This document shows positions 11,930-25,700 of a stretch of 64,000 nucleotides of DNA, one piece after another. Below the pieces are notes generated by a model, which searched no databases, had not been told where the DNA came from, and saw only the letters and a program-made list of their open reading frames with translations. A program made the position numbers and the translations under genes. Every line of letters starts with the position of its first letter. Positions within the stretch are counted from its first letter, which is position 1. Source of the DNA: Podaxis mareebaensis (Eukaryota; Basidiomycota; Agaricomycetes; Agaricales; Agaricaceae); assembly GCA_018524725.1 (NCBI GenBank), contig JAEUWP010000632.1, forward strand, positions 1-64,000. The letters run 5' to 3'.

Positions 11930-13479
11930 ATGAGCTTCAAGAAAAGGTACGTCGTCCCCCTATTCCACAAACGCTTATTCTAACAAAACCAAGTTCGAAA
12001 TTAGATCTCCTCGTCCGTGTCCGATACTCGAATCCTCTTCCCGCACCGCCATGTCCCCCAAAACTCCTCGACATACCGACGAATCCCACGCGCTATACGC
12101 GCCCGGAATTTTTGAATGAGCTAGTGAACGAGACACCCTTGCCGATGATTGTGGACGCTGAACTTGGGATGCCACTGGATTTGGGGAAGTGGGAGTCGTT
12201 GTGGGAGGAGGGTGCGGATGATTCGGGTGAGTAGTTGTTGTGTGATTTCAATTTATTGCAATGTTGACTCGGGATTGCGTAGCTTTGAATCCTGATCCTT
12301 CGAATTTGCCAAAGTTGGACCCGAGGGATGCGTTTCTGTTGTCTGACCCGTCAAGCTCGACGGGGATTACGACGAATATAGGGGGTGGGAGTGGTGCTTC
12401 AGCACCGTTAACTCATGTTCCGTGGCTACGGAAGACAGAGTATATCAGTAGAGAGGGGATCCTTCGTGCTTCATCACAGGAGACGTACGTTCTTCCCTCC
12501 TAGACTCTCAGACGTTTTGGTTACTGACGCTGTGCTATAGAAAACATGTCCAGTCCGCACCAATTGACATCTCGCGTAACGCACAGTTACGCACCATCGA
12601 AGCGTCATTTGCCGCCTCGAACGACAACTTTGACCTATCCGCTTTGCGTCATCCTAATAAACCGGATATTACGGCGGTGGAGTCGTATCCTATTCTTCCG
12701 GATGCGGAGATATGGCCGAATCAATACGATCTGTTCAGGTTCTCGGAGCGGCCTGGAGATAGACCTGTGGATGTGCGTTCTGCTCTTCTGAGGTGTAGTA
12801 TCCCCTTTGCTCATGACTTGGTTCGTAGGTGGAGGACGAGCGTCTCGATTGTGCAATTCTACGACCTATGAAAACGGAACACGACTCCTTCCTTGCGTAC
12901 TACCTTACACAAGACGACGAGTCTGCGCTCAAACTTAAAGCGACGCGAGCATCCGTTGCACCATACGAGGTTCCCGAGAACCAAGAACCGACGCTGTTCC
13001 AATTCGTTCGCGACTACGAAACTATCAAAGTGGAACAAAACATTGATAATGAATTTTTGTTGGTGTTGTGGGATGGGGATGAACCGCAGAGTTTCGAGGA
13101 CGTGATATCTGGTATCGAAAAGAAGACACCGAGTAGGCAGAAGGGTGCTTACTATAAAAATATCGAGAGAAAAATGCTGTTGAAGAAGAAACGAGCGAAT
13201 GTGAGTTGTGCACTTGTATTCTTGTTCGAGTTTGGCATTAACGTCAAACTCTTCCCGTCCCAACAGCAATATGAAGAGTACGATGACAAGTGGGAAGTGA
13301 TTAGGATGACGCATGCTCCTATTAGCGAGGAAGAGGAAACAGAACGACAAGATTATCTTGCGGAGGTCTCGGATCCGGATTATCTACTCAAGATGCGGAC
13401 GGATGCGGACGCTGAAGGAGAAATTGAAGTGGATGAGTCGATGTATATGAACGGTGCTGTGGCCGCTGTGGAGACATGA
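11930..13479 (+). CDS. PAF1: RNA polymerase II-associated factor Paf1
   Basis: The name-giving subunit of the PAF1 complex, which travels with RNA polymerase II and promotes elongation and H2B ubiquitination. Exon 1 is short (MSFKK) with its donor at about 11947. Exon 2 has DLLVRVRYSNPLPAPPCPPK and the conserved TRPEFLNELVNETPLPMIVD with ELGMPLDL. Later exons give HVPWLRKTEYISREG, TIEASFAASNDNFDLSALRH, PILPDAEIWPNQYDLFRFSE and DERLDCAILRPMKTEHDSF. FLAYYLTQDDESAL and TLFQFVRDYETIKVEQNIDN follow, with an acidic C-terminal tail. These are the landmarks of fungal Paf1 in the right order. About five introns. The stop TGA is at 13477-13479. Confidence 0.93.
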
Positions 13480-14325
13480 TGGGGGCCAGGATACCAGATT
13501 CTTTTGTCCAATATGTGGATGTTTCTACTTCGATTGGTGATTTAGGTGTAAACTTACGTCGAACTCGCGAGGTGCGCCACGTGCAGTGAACGTTTAATCC
13601 GGACGGTCTCTCGGGTTCGGTTAAGATCCATATTATAGTGGCCCGAGCTGCGGCTCCTGGTGGAAAACCGTAAGGAGAACGTTGAAGCGGCTGAACCCTT
13701 TACAAATGAAGGCGCTGGCTGTATACAAAACTCTCGGAAGGATCAGCATCAAATCAGTCTCTCCCGAGGAACCCTATCGAAACCAGTAGCTTGACAGCGT
13801 GGATGATGGTCAAGTTGATGGGTTGATGCATTTACGATTTCTCGGCGTTTTTGGGTGATTGGCGACATTCCAGATGGCTGACTTGCTGGCAGTATTTACG
13901 TTTATTTAAATATGGGTTGCGAGTATCACAGTCATGGGGGAGCTGAGTGATGACTGAGCTATGACGGTTGGAGCTCTGGAGGGTGGAGGTCCGGGACATT
14001 GTTTTCGATCTAAAGCTTCTCAATTGGGAACAGTAACCACCTTCGTTCGTTGCTTCCTACGTCGAAATTTTGACAGCGAAAAGTCTCTGCTAGTCAGGGC
14101 ACCCAGTAGCTCAGGAAAAAATGACCATGTGAACACTACACGAGACGAGAAGACGTGGAAATGAAAGGGTGATGAATAGGAGAACGGTAGATGGGAGATG
14201 GTTATGGCAAGTGTTGCGGGGAAGGCCGTGATGTCATGTGTGGCCATCGATCCATAAATAGCCCAGGCAAAGATGTATAGAGGTCACTGAGCGAACCCAC
14301 GAAAGCATACCTCTCCCCGCGCACC
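13480..14325. promoter_or_regulatory. Intergenic: PAF1 3' end and promoter of the Ser/Pro-rich gene
   Basis: About 850 bases without a supportable gene. A TATA-like CATAAATAG lies near 14253, about 70 bases before the next ATG, and could serve the downstream gene. No repeat or RNA gene was recognised. Confidence 0.4.
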
Positions 14326-16459
14326 ATGTCTGTCCCATCCACTTCGCCCTCTCTTGCAACGCAGCATCGCCTCAGCGCGCGTAGAGGCTCTGCTTCTGCC
14401 CTTGATCCGTTTAACATCCACACCGCGCTCAATCGCACTCCGAATCGAGTCTCATCTAGTACCCTGACTATTGTCCGTGTCACTTCGCCTCCGGCGGCTT
14501 CTCCCTCTTCTCTCCACGAACCTCCGACCTCTCCCGTCCTCAGCCAGCGTCGGCTTCACCGCCGTCACGGGTCTGGTGCCACTAACTCGTCCACTTCATC
14601 GCAACCTGCCGCAGAGTCAAGCCCCCAGCCGACGCGTCTGAGTTTTGCTTCATCCTCCTTCTCCAGTGCCGGCCCTGCACATGGAGGTCCTTCCAGTGTT
14701 CCTAATAGGGAACGCCCGCAGAGCCCGTCATCTCCACGCCTCCGTCCGTCGTCGCCCCGCCTTTCCGCCTCGTCGCCGTTCTCGGCGAAGCCCCGCTTAA
14801 CGCCCGACCAACTCGTAGATCTTGCTCGCCAATCTACTAACCCACGTACTCTTGCTCAGGCAGCCACATCCCCGCATTTTGCCCCAGTATCTCCTGTGGT
14901 GTTATCCCACTCGCCTATTCTTTCGCCTCATACCTCCGCTTCTTCGCAATCGCAAACACAGACCGTCGCGCCAGCTACATTTACACCTCTCCCCGACGAT
15001 ATTTATCTTCCGTTTATCGACCGTCCATCAGAGGTTGCTTCTCTGATCTCCTCCCCTCCCGATGCGAGGCTCTTCACTCTACTGGCGCAAACCCTGGGAA
15101 AGAAAGAAGCCGATCCAGACGCTCCCTTGGAACAACCTTCTGATCTGCCAACCAATCCTGCTGATTGGACGTACCGCCACTTAGTGTTTCACCTCACTAA
15201 GGTTGATCGGGATGTTGCGCCTGATCCTATTTGGGCCTATGCTGCCAGAAAATGCATCATATCGCATTCCGAACTAATCTGGGAACGTGTCAAAGACGCG
15301 TTGGGTATTCCTCCAGAGCTGGATATCGATTGGGATTTCGATCGCGATAACGCCATCGATTCGGATGGGAGTAGCATCAGGACGGAGGATATATCCGATG
15401 ATGAAGGACGTGCTGCCCGCGGTCACTGGTCCGATTGGGATGCCACCATAGATTCACCGGTATTCAGCAGAAAGAACAAGCGTTTGAGCATGGAGTCTCA
15501 CGACAGCCATGAGGGTATCACTATTGGTACCTTCAGTCCTTCTGTGTCCACGCGCCACGAGGTTGACCCCGAGAACCACATTGTCATCGAGCCACTCATT
15601 GCGCCGCCGCCCTCGTTCTCTAGTGCTCCTCCACCCTTGTCGTTACCATCATCACTGGCCACTGGGCCTTCGGATGGCCTCGGAGATATTGCGGAAGGAG
15701 CCGAGGAAGAGGAGGAAGAAGCGGAAGGGGGGCAGAAGGAAAGCAAACCCGCGGAAGCGAGCAGCTCGTCGACGCAGGCTCAAACCGACCCCGGCCTTCT
15801 TTCACCTCCCCAAATCCAAGGCCTTAAAATCTCGACTTCGCCTTTGCCCGTCACCCATCATGATATCTCACCCATGTTGTCGCCCGTTTCACCAGTTCCT
15901 TCAATTCCTGGGGCTATTACAGTTCCCGGGACCAACAGCGGTGGAAATGTTTCAGCGCATGTTGGCCCGAAGTCGCATAACAGAAGCAGTTCGTTCTCTT
16001 CTATTGGGCCCTTTAGGCGGTCGGAGTCTAGCAGCAGCATTGGTGCTCTTTTGTCTAACTCGAGGTCGGCGAACCCAGGAGCTGGAAGTGACGCAGGCGA
16101 TACAAGCAGCGTTCTGAGTGAGCTGCATTTGAATAATGACTTGGTTGGTGATCATAGAGCTGCCGGGAATCCATTGTTCCCAAGTAACTTCGCGAGATTA
16201 TCTGGCGCACCTACATTGAAATCTAGGTGAGCTTGATGCAATCTGGGTGACGACAATACTGATTATTGACTCCTGTAGTCCGAGATCTGGGAGTGGCCAT
16301 TCGAGGTCAAGGACTCAGTCACATGGTGGGAACGGGCCTTCGAGCCTCAGGTCGGGTTCGTTGAGGGAGGATACTTTGAAGAGGCAGAGCTGGGGAAGCG
16401 GAGCAGCTCCTGCGACTGCTGCTGTTGAAAGCTCTGGCAGCGGTTCTGGAAGCGACTAA
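14326..16459 (+). CDS. Ser/Pro-rich protein of unknown function
   Basis: A long single exon (14326 to about 16228) and a short second exon, joined across GTGAGC...CTGTAG, ending in a TAA at 16457-16459; about 695 residues. The first 220 residues are low complexity, dominated by Ser, Pro, Ala, Thr and Arg, with many SP/TP dipeptides that could be proline-directed phosphorylation sites. The central part (about residues 225-400) looks folded: LPDDIYLPFIDRPSEV, LFTLLAQTLGKKE, DWTYRHLVFHLTKVDRDVAP, IWAYAARKCIISHSELIWER and DALGIPPELDIDWDFDRDNA. An acidic Glu-rich run near residue 465 and further Ser-rich sequence follow. I do not recognise the family. The conserved-looking core suggests a real protein with disordered, possibly phosphoregulated flanks. 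Confidence 0.8.
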
Positions 16460-16669
16460 AGAAACGAATGTCATGGATATTTCTTTTGGGATATTGGGGC
16501 CGGGTGTCTGGTAAACGGTAACGGTTGTATTTTATTTTGTTGTATACAGTGTAGATTTGTAGAACTTCTTTTTTACAAAAGTGTGAGGAAGTAAATTGCT
16601 TGTGACACTTGCGGAAACGGTTCTTGTGACGCAGGGCAGACGCGACAGCAGGAAAACCGGCTCGGGTCT

Positions 16670-16935
16670 TTAGTCTTCCTCTTCGGATGACACACGCGGT
16701 GTATATTTGACCCCGTTTCTCTCATAGGGGCGAGTATAGGTCCGTGGGCTGACTTTAAAGGAACTCAAACCAACAGCGATGGCGCGTGCCTGGGCAACTT
16801 GTCCAATGGCGTGTTCGTTATCAATCGATTGGCTTGGTCTTTCGTACGAGAATGGGTAGGGGTCTTGCCACAAGTGAAAAGGGAAGTCCCTATCCCTCAA
16901 ATTCAAAAGTCGGCGGGGATCCGATGGCCTGTCAT
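16670..16935 (-). CDS. Possible last exon of a small unknown protein
   Basis: On the minus strand an acceptor-like GACAG near 16930 is followed by an open frame reading SDPRRLLNLRDRDFPFHLWQ, DPYPFSYERPSQSIDNEHAI and VSPRTYTRPYERNGVKYTPR, ending in SSEEED and a TAA at 16670-16672. The mix of residues looks like a folded basic protein with an acidic tail rather than random translation. I could not place the upstream exon: candidate starts exist (for example the ATG that opens MTPLLPPNE, near 17240) but no splice pair is convincing. It could also begin at the internal Met of MNLRDRDFPF (16906). Function unknown, and it may not be a gene. Confidence 0.4.
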
Positions 16936-17451
16936 TGATTCATGATTAAGGTGGTTCGGTGAGTCATATGTTTAAATAAATCTCTCCTGATAATGCATCG
17001 GATATATAAAGACTTGACTAGGGAATGAAGGGTGGTGCTTGCATTGTGTCCTACGCGCTTTGGTGATCTACGTACGGTCCTCCCCAAGCAGCACATTAGC
17101 AAGAACTCTAGCGGGTGTGGTCCTTTTTTTGCACGCACACAGAGGTGCGTGATATTATTTTGGATGATTTCTTAATCAAATTCCCGGGACTCGGCTTCCT
17201 TGGGTGTATGTACCTCGTTGGGAGGGAGGAGGGGTGTCATGGCAGGCTATAATTATAGACGGCCGCCGCAGTCTGTATACTCCAACTGTTCATTGCGTGC
17301 TTGTGATCTTGATTTGTGTTTGATTTGTGTGGAATTATCGATTGGTGACTCACGATGTGTGGTTATCCCCTAGGTGGAGACTCGGCACACGGAACTTTGC
17401 ATATATTACCGTCTAGTTACCCAGACACAAGCGACGAGAAACTTTAGAGTC
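16936..17451. promoter_or_regulatory. Divergent region upstream of the aminotransferase
   Basis: Holds the promoter of the aminotransferase (+) and probably the 5' exon of the small minus-strand gene. A TATA-like ATAATTATA occurs near 17250. Nothing else was recognised. Confidence 0.35.
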
Positions 17452-19465
17452 ATGGCGTCAGCATTGAATGGTACAGTGAAGAAGTCTACGACGATCAACA
17501 CGGTTCCGACGGAACCATTTGAATTCAAGACTCCGACGTCGATTTTGCACCGGACGCCATGGCGCCCGCCTGTTGGCGTTGCGGGTGAGGGGAGTTATAT
17601 CACGTTGGAGGATGGGAGGACGGTGTATGATGCGGTTGGAGGGGCGGCGGTGGTTTGTGTTGGGAACAGCCATCCGAAGGTTGTGCAGGCGCTGAAGGAG
17701 CAGATTGATAAGATTCCTTGTGAGTGGGTTATTCTTCGCGGTTGAGTTGAAGTGCTGATAAATTGCTTGCGTTGAACAGATGTATATAATATGCAGTTGT
17801 CGAATGAGCCTGCGGAAGCCTTGGCGAAGCAGTTGGTGGATAGTAGCGATGGTGCCTTTGAACTGGTTGGGTATGCAAGTGGAGGTGAGCGTTTTTCTGC
17901 TCGTGTTTGGGTATAGGGGTTGACGGGTGTAATGTTTGCAGGTACTGAGGCGATGGAAGGTGTTCTCAAGATTGCTAGACAGGTGTGTGGTCGCGGGATT
18001 GCCTCGCCCCGCGAAGCAGTAAATGATATCGGCCTTTGTTCGTCAGTACGTTCTCGAGATCGGCCAGCCGGAACGCGTGAACTTTATCGGCCGTCAACTA
18101 TCGTTCCATGGAAATTCGCTTGGAACATTGTCGTTGGCTTATCACCCCACGAGGCGTAAGCCTTATGCGGCGATTCTGGACTCGGACCATTTTCACCATG
18201 TGTCGCCCGCATATGCCGCGAGATTCAAGAAGCCGGACGAGACGGAAGAGCAGTATGTTGAGAGGTTGAGGAAGGAGTTAGAGGATAAGTTGTTGGAGCT
18301 GGGGCCGGAGACTGTTATTGGGTGTAAGGATAAATGGAATCCTTGACACCCTCGCTCACTGACGATCTTGCCTCCTAGTTGTTGCTGAGACGGTCGTTGG
18401 AGCGACAACTGGATGTGTGCCCGCACCCAAGGGATATTTCAAGGCCATGAAGTCCGTCTGTGACAAGTATGGCGTGTTATTCATCTTAGATGAGGCAAGT
18501 AAATATCTCGTGTTACGGAAGGGGCAGCTACTGAGTCCGACTGTGTAGGTAATGAGCGGAATGGGCCGTGAGTAAACTTGCATAGTGGTAATTTCCGCGT
18601 CGGTTAGAGATTGAAGAATGCAATCAGGAATGGGAACCCTACATGCATGGCAGTCATTCGGTGATGGTGCTGCGGTTTGTATAGTGCATTTTCTTATCAT
18701 CCTGCTGAAACTGACGCCACACATCTACATAGCCTGATATCCAAGCAGTGGCTAAGGGTCTCGGCGGCGGGTACGCCATTCGTATTTGTGGTAATCAAAC
18801 CAGTGCTGATTTGTAGGACATGCGTACAGATATGCTTCTATTGGTGCCGTCCTAATGTCCAAGGAGGTGGCCCAAGGTATTCGCGGCAACTCGGGCATTT
18901 GGAAGCACGGGCACACTTATCAGGTACGTTGTCGTGGATTCCGATGGATCGAGGCTGACGGTTGTGCAGGCCCATCCTTTGGCTTGTGCTGCTGCCCTTG
19001 CAGTGCAAAAGGTCATTGAAGAGGAAGACTTACTTAGCAATGTCCGAGTTCAAGGACAATACCTAGGTACGTTGTTAAAGGTACAATGGACACGCTGATA
19101 TTGACCCGACTCCCATAGAGCAATTACTCAGGGAACGTCTATGCGGTCCAAACGCAATGGCGGCTCCCTATATCTATGATATCCGTGGCGGCGGTTTATT
19201 CTGGGGCATCGAGTTTGACTACGGTGTTGTAGAAGCTGCAAAGCTTAACTTGGAGGGACAACTCGCCATGCTTGTACAGGCCAGGGCGTTGAAGCATGGT
19301 ATTATTGTAATGGGCATGACCGGAGGCGCTAACCCGGAAGGGACAAAAGGGGATCATATCATGCTGTCACCTGCGTACAACGTCAAGAAGGAGGAGATCG
19401 AGATGATTGTTAACATTCTTGTCCGGAGCGTGGAAGAGATCCTGACAGAAGCCAAGTCGGCATAG
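17452..19465 (+). CDS. Class-III pyridoxal-phosphate aminotransferase
   Basis: A PLP-dependent aminotransferase of the acetylornithine/omega-amino-acid/GABA class. The joined exons show GRTVYDAVGGAAVVCVGNSH near the start, YASGGTEAMEGVLKIARQ (cofactor phosphate-binding turn), NFIGRQLSFHGNSLGTLSL, ETVVGATTGCVPAPKGYF and LFILDEVMSGMGR with the Asp that contacts the pyridine nitrogen. AVAKGLGGGY follows, whose Lys should be the Schiff-base lysine. HGHTYQAHPLACAAALAVQK and YDIRGGGLFWGIEF come next, and it ends in VEEILTEAKSA. Start taken at MASALNG (17452); an in-frame ATG at 17374 would add 26 unrelated residues. About nine short introns. Substrate cannot be assigned. All expected active-site motifs are present. 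Confidence 0.9.
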
Positions 19466-19747
19466 TAACTGCACGTCGTGGCCCCGATTAATCTTTGTAT
19501 CCTTTGTACAATTAACAGACAATGTTTTCGTATGATAGTCTCCATGGTCTGAGCCAACAGGATCCCGCTCAGTTCATGCCGAGTCAGGCATATCGGAGCC
19601 ACCTGCTTATATAAGCGGGAGGAGATTTCCCTACAAGTCAGACTCGTCACTGTTTCTACACAACTTCCATCTGCTCCCTCCTTGTTGCTTCAGATTTTCT
19701 ACCTCATCGCTCAGACACGAGAATCGATGGCTGGGTGCATGCACTAA

Positions 19748-22700
19748 ATGGATTTACAACCAATCCATCATCCAGAAGCCGAAAGCAGCTCTAGTGCATC
19801 GACCCTTCTACCGCATTCGACAACCCACCAAGAATCTTCGACCTCGCCATCTGGAGAACCAAAGGTTCTGCGAACAAGCGCACGAGTTAAAGCAGCGAAA
19901 CAGAAATCTCAAGCAAAGGGTAAAGGAAAAGATCTTGACAACACTGGTGCCGAAGAGCAGGCAACCTTTGGAGCCACAGCAGAAACTTCAACTTCTCGAA
20001 ACACCCGCACCGCTACATCCAACGTTAGAAACAAGAAAACAAGAGATACGAGCTCGGGAAAAGGAAAGGCCAAAGAAACAGTTGACGAAACTCCCTCACG
20101 CAGTAACAAACGGTGCGTGGCCTGTGACGAGCTAAACCGGACAGCTGTGGCTGATGGGGTCTGTTTTCCCTTAGCCCACGTCGTACCGTTGCCTCAAACA
20201 CACCTCTCACCATCAACGAATCAGTAAAGGATCCCAAAGGAAAGAAACGCGCAGCTCCCGAGCCTGCTCTTGAGGACGATACTGCAGGCCCATCTCCCAA
20301 ACGACCGAGAACCAGTGGATATTCGCTTCGACCCTCTACACTTTCATCGCATACGCACGACATGCCCCGTAAATCTAGGTATGTAGTTATCGATGATGTA
20401 ACTGCCCGTGCTCACGTATAGGAAAATAGCACTAAACCTACCAGGGGCAAAGCAGTTGGCAAGTCCAAAATGGCCAGCACTTCACGCCTAGAAGGCGAAG
20501 ATGTTGAGATGTTGGACGCTGGATTTAACAAGAATGATAGTGGAGAAATTGAGCAACATATTGAGGAACAAATGGGTGGAGATGCGCAGAAGGCGGAGTG
20601 TGACATGGCACATGATGATCGGGGCAGTGGTGATGATAACCACTTGGACGATGACGAGGATGACGAAGAAGAAGACAGTGGAGGCGGAGGAAATGGTACC
20701 GGAAATGGAAGTGGAAATCCTTCAAGGATGGGCGGATCTCTCGGTGATTTCGATGCCGCCATGGCCTTCCTTGGCGGTGATATCAGACAGTTTGGATCTT
20801 ACATGGTATCGCTGTCGTCTCGACTGAAGACTATGCTCAATAACATCAAGGCGACTGCGGATCCAACCACCCGACTGCTCACACTGCAAGAATTGAGCGA
20901 GTTGCTCAGTATAAGCACCGAAGATACTCTGGCAGGGTCGTTCCCCATTGAACAGTACGTTCGTGAACTGGTGCGGATATTGGGAGGGAAAGCTGTCGAA
21001 GATGACGACGAGGACGGTGATGAAGATCAGGAACGGGATGAGGATGCTCAGCTTGCTACTGCACTGGCCTTGAGCGGAGGTGGCTATCAAGGGGATGAAA
21101 ACCTCGAGGCCCAAGTGCTCGCATGTCGTTGCCTTGCGAACCTCATGGAAGCACTTCCTGGTGTTGCTCATACCGTCGTGTATCATGGTGCGATACCTGT
21201 ACTGTGCAGCAAGCTAATAGAGATATCATACATTGACCTCGCGGAGCAAACTCTCAGTGTATGTTTTCTCCTCCTTTCATGACCCAGTTCTTCTGATACA
21301 TCGTTCTTCACTAGACCATGGAGAAGATTTCCGAAGAATTCCCTTCTTCCATCGTTCGAGAAGGAGGTCTAGCCGCCTTGCTCAATTATTTGGATTTCTT
21401 CTCAATTGCGGTCCAGAGGACTGCATTGCAGGCTGCTGCCAACTGCTGCCGTAATGTATCGTCGGAACACTTTTCCATGGTTAAAGATGTCTGGCCGATC
21501 ATTCGCGGCTGTTTGTCGTACTCTGATCAAAGACTCGTCGAATACGCTTGCCTTTGCGTCATCCGAGTCATCGATTCCTATTACCGCTCTTCTATCGAGA
21601 ATCTAGAATCTCTGGTTGATGCGGAATTGATTAGGGCCGTGAACCAGCTCCTGCTACCTGCAGGTGGCTCGCCCTTGATTGCATCGAACACGTATACACT
21701 CCTGCTTCGTGCCTTAGCCACCTGTGCGAGGGCCAGCCCCAAGATCACAGTTGCCCTACTTGAAGCCGACATTGTCGATACACTCTATCAGATCCTGACT
21801 GGTGTTCTTCCCTCAGTCGCGGGTCATGGTGAAAGCGAACAAGGAGATGCCATTAGTGGTCAGGGATTGGGAGGGGGATTGGCAGATATGACTGTCATGG
21901 AAAATCTTGCTCATCGACCAAAGGATCAAGTGGAAGAGACTCTTAGTCTGATCTCGGAATTGTTGCCTCCGCTTCCCAAAGGTGCGCAACTCCCTTGAGC
22001 TCTTGTACTGTTCATTAACGTCCGGGATTTAAGACGGGGTTTTCGATCACAAAGCCTATACTGAAAAGTCCTTGGCACGTCTGGTGAAAGCAAAAGCAAA
22101 AGCAGATAGGGCTGCTGCGCGTCAAGCAGCTCAAAGTTCGGTGGCCGCATCAGGAGCCACACTTTCTGCACCGACCGAGGCCGCAACGCCAGTCGCCGAA
22201 GGAGAAACGCCGACGCCATCTCAAACCCTGGAATCAACCACACAAGAAGCAGAGGAAGGAATGTCGACTTCAAATGCGACGGCCGCAAAGGAGGGTCCGC
22301 CAGACAGGACTGAATTGCTCCGGTCCAAGCCAGCGGTTGTTGGACGCTTTGTGCAGTTGTTGGTGCCTATCCTCATTGACGTATACGCGGCTAGTGTTAT
22401 CACGCCAGTCCGGATCAAGACGCTGACGGGGTTGCTCAAGGCAGTCAGCTTCTTGGATGCTGAGGGGATCAAGAAAGTGTTCTTGGTAAGTTTGGTGTAA
22501 TCTATCTTTGGCAGGGAGTTCTCACTATTTCCCGGCAGTTTGTTCCCATTGCGGGCTTTGCCTCGTCCATCCTCTCGTCCAAGGACCACCCATCTCTCGT
22601 TATAGCCGCACTACAGCTTGTTGATCTTCTCATGAGCAAGGTTCCTCAGTTGTACAAGCCAGTCTTCCGTCGCGAAGGTGTATTCTATGAGATCGAGGCT

Positions 22701-25700
22701 ATTGCGGAGCGGCCTCTCCTATCATCAAAATCGAAGGAGAAGGAGAAGGACAAAGAGAAAGAGAAGGACAAAGATAAGGATTCGACAGAGTCGTCGGAGT
22801 CTGGCGTTATCCCGATCCCTGTTATCACCACCTCGATTATCCCCGGCTACAAGAAGCTCAATTCCTTGTCTCTTGATCCCGAAGATGCTATCACCCTTCG
22901 TTGTCGCGTTATCCAGTTCAAGTATCTGACAGGAGAAGATGAAGGTGTCGAGGACGCCTCCTTTGACCACCTTCGTGGACTTGTTGATCGCCTATCATCC
23001 AATACCGCGTCCGAACAAGATTTGATTGAAGCTTTGTGGGAGTTGGCAGACCTATTCTCCTCAGCACATACCTCTGTATCGAGCTTTGAGCTCTTGCAAG
23101 GAGGGGTTGTTGATGCATTGTTGGCTTATGCTACGGATGAGAATCGTGCTGGTAAGTCCCTTGATTTGCTATCCGATCACTGGTATTCTGACTTGCACCT
23201 AGTCTCTGTCAGTCGACGCAGGGACATGTTCCTTGATGCCTTCTTAAACCGCAAGGTTAAAAATCTGAGTGGAGGGCAGACTTCCTTTGCCGTTCTGGTG
23301 AAGAAGTTACAAGAGAGTCTAACGAGGATGGAATCGTTTGAGGTCACCACCGTATCTCAGAATAGCGATGGTAGGTTCTTGGTGATTGCTGCTTGTTCAC
23401 GATCTAACCGCGTCCACTTTAAGATTCGAAACGAAGCTCACCCTCACTACTCGCTCGTCAATTGCGACTTCGTCTGGTCGCAGCAGAGGATTCTGACATC
23501 CCTCGCAACCTTCAAAATATCGTTGTCTCGATCCATGCTATCGCAACCTTCCAGGCTCTTCACGATTACTTACGACCAAGGGTGTCTGGTTTGATAGGCG
23601 GAAGTTCACGTTTGTCGGGCATGCTTGCAGCACTTGCAGCGTCTGGATTCGGCTCGCCGCGCTCGGAAGAGACAGTTCAAAGGGTTGCTACAGCATCGTC
23701 ATCGAGCACAAATAACGTCTCTTCTGGCGGCCAAACCGTTGAGCGGAGGCGTAGCCAGCGCCTGGCCAGGCTTACGGGCAACAATGAAGCTCAGGAAAAC
23801 AAAGAAGAAGATGCAGTTATGGAGGATGCAACCGCATCAGCCGCCTCTACTTCTGCTATTAACCGGGGCGACCCAACACCAAGCGATACCCTGGTGGAAT
23901 CCGAGCTGGCGGCTGAATTCACGGACGATGACGATGACGAAGTGGACGCTGAAGTTCTCGACGATGAGGATCCAGACAACTCGGTGACTGAGAGGACCAT
24001 CACGGTCAACGTTGCTGAAGATGGTTCACGGATCGAAGCTCAGACTCCCGACGGCACGCGGGTTGCTACGCCAAACTCGGCAGCCAGAGATGGTCAATCT
24101 ACGCCTACGCGTGCCTCCCGTAGTGCCCGTACCTCTTATGCAGCAGCCCTTAAAGCGAAGCCAACAGACTGGCACCTGGAGTTCTCGATGGACGATCATA
24201 TTCTGCCGCTGGATCTCACCATTTACGGAGCTATCCATCAACATGAAATGCGCAAGAAGACGGGCTCACTGCCCCCAAGCATGATCTGGCAAGGAATCTA
24301 TACTGTGAAGTTCAAGAAGGTTTCTGGTCCTCAACCATCACCTGAAGGTACGTCTGTTCGCAGCTCCAGTTTATTCCAGTCTTGTTCAATCCCTATAGTG
24401 CGCACAGATGATGGCAGTCGTACCCGCCCAGTCGCCCCAAATTTATCCTCCCTTCCAGATGACGTACCATACACAAAAATTTTGCGCCTCCTTCGTGTCT
24501 TGTATCATCTCAATACCCTGGAAGCAGAACGTTTGGCTTTCGCTGGAGAGAAACGCTTCTTACCCGACAGCGCCTTCATCAATAACAAGCTCACCGCAAA
24601 GCTCACAAGGCAGCTGGAGGAGCCCATGATTGTCGCTAGGTAAGTGACCCGATATGTTGTCGCATAACTCTTTGGCCGATTGCCTATAATAGCTCTTGCC
24701 TGCCTGATTGGGCTTTGGATTTACCTCAACATTTCCCTTTCCTTTTCCCATTCGCCACCCGCTACAATTTCCTGCAATCCACGTCCTTTGGTTATGCTCG
24801 CCTGATCCTCAAGTGGCAGAGCCAACAAAACCGCGGTCAAGACAGCTCAAGGCGTGATGACGGGATTGGATTCCTTGGGCGGCTGCAACGACAGAAGGTT
24901 AGAATATCTCGGAAGCACATCCTGGAGTCGGCCGTCAAAGTGTTTGAACTATACGGTTCATCGTCATCGATCCTAGAGGTTGAATATTTCGAAGAGGTTG
25001 GAACTGGACTTGGACCTACTCTCGAGTTCTATTCGTTGGTATCCAAGGAGTTTGTGCGCAAGGACCTGAAGATTTGGCGAGATGCGGATACAGCTGGAAC
25101 CGGCACCTATGTCAGCCACCCTACTGGCCTATACCCAGCGCCGCTTCACCCCGAAGACCCTAGCGTTGATGGTGGACCGTAAGCTTCAAGTTATACTTGA
25201 GGAAGTATTGATACTGACACTGGGGCTAGGAAACGAACACACATTCTGCGTATCATCGGTCAATTTGTTGCGAAGGCCATGCTTGACTCTCGTATCATTG
25301 ACTTGTCATTCAATAAAGTGTTCCTCAAGTTCATTCTCGATGAGGAAGTACCATTGACAATTGCTTCTCTCCGAGTGAGTACCTAACGATCTGTCACGTC
25401 CGACTTCATCTAATTGTTATTGTAGCTCGTTGATGCTGAACTTGCAAACTCGCTTGAGAAGCTCAGGAACATTGCGGCAGAACAAAACCACGCCCAAGGG
25501 GACAAGGTATATTGAAATATTCACAATCGTGAAGTGATGTTTAACAGTTTGATTTGACAGCTCTTGAGCAAGATCGCCAAAATTGAGTCCGTTAGTGTTG
25601 AAGATCTTTCTCTGGACTTCACTCTTCCCGGATATGATATTGAATTACGCGTATGTTTCCAGCATCGTGTGTCCCAGAAATTTGCTGATAATTTACCTAG

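Noticed and set aside
11575..11933. Overlapping open frames upstream of PAF1.
   Set aside because: Codon use and composition look random and no motif is present; probably promoter or 5' UTR of PAF1.
10625..14325. tRNA or other structured RNA genes in the two long intergenic regions.
   Set aside because: I looked for paired acceptor stems with T-arm signals and found no consistent cloverleaf; a covariance-model search would be needed to settle this.
15498..16155. Antisense and shifted frames inside the Ser/Pro-rich gene.
   Set aside because: By-products of GC-rich low-complexity coding sequence.
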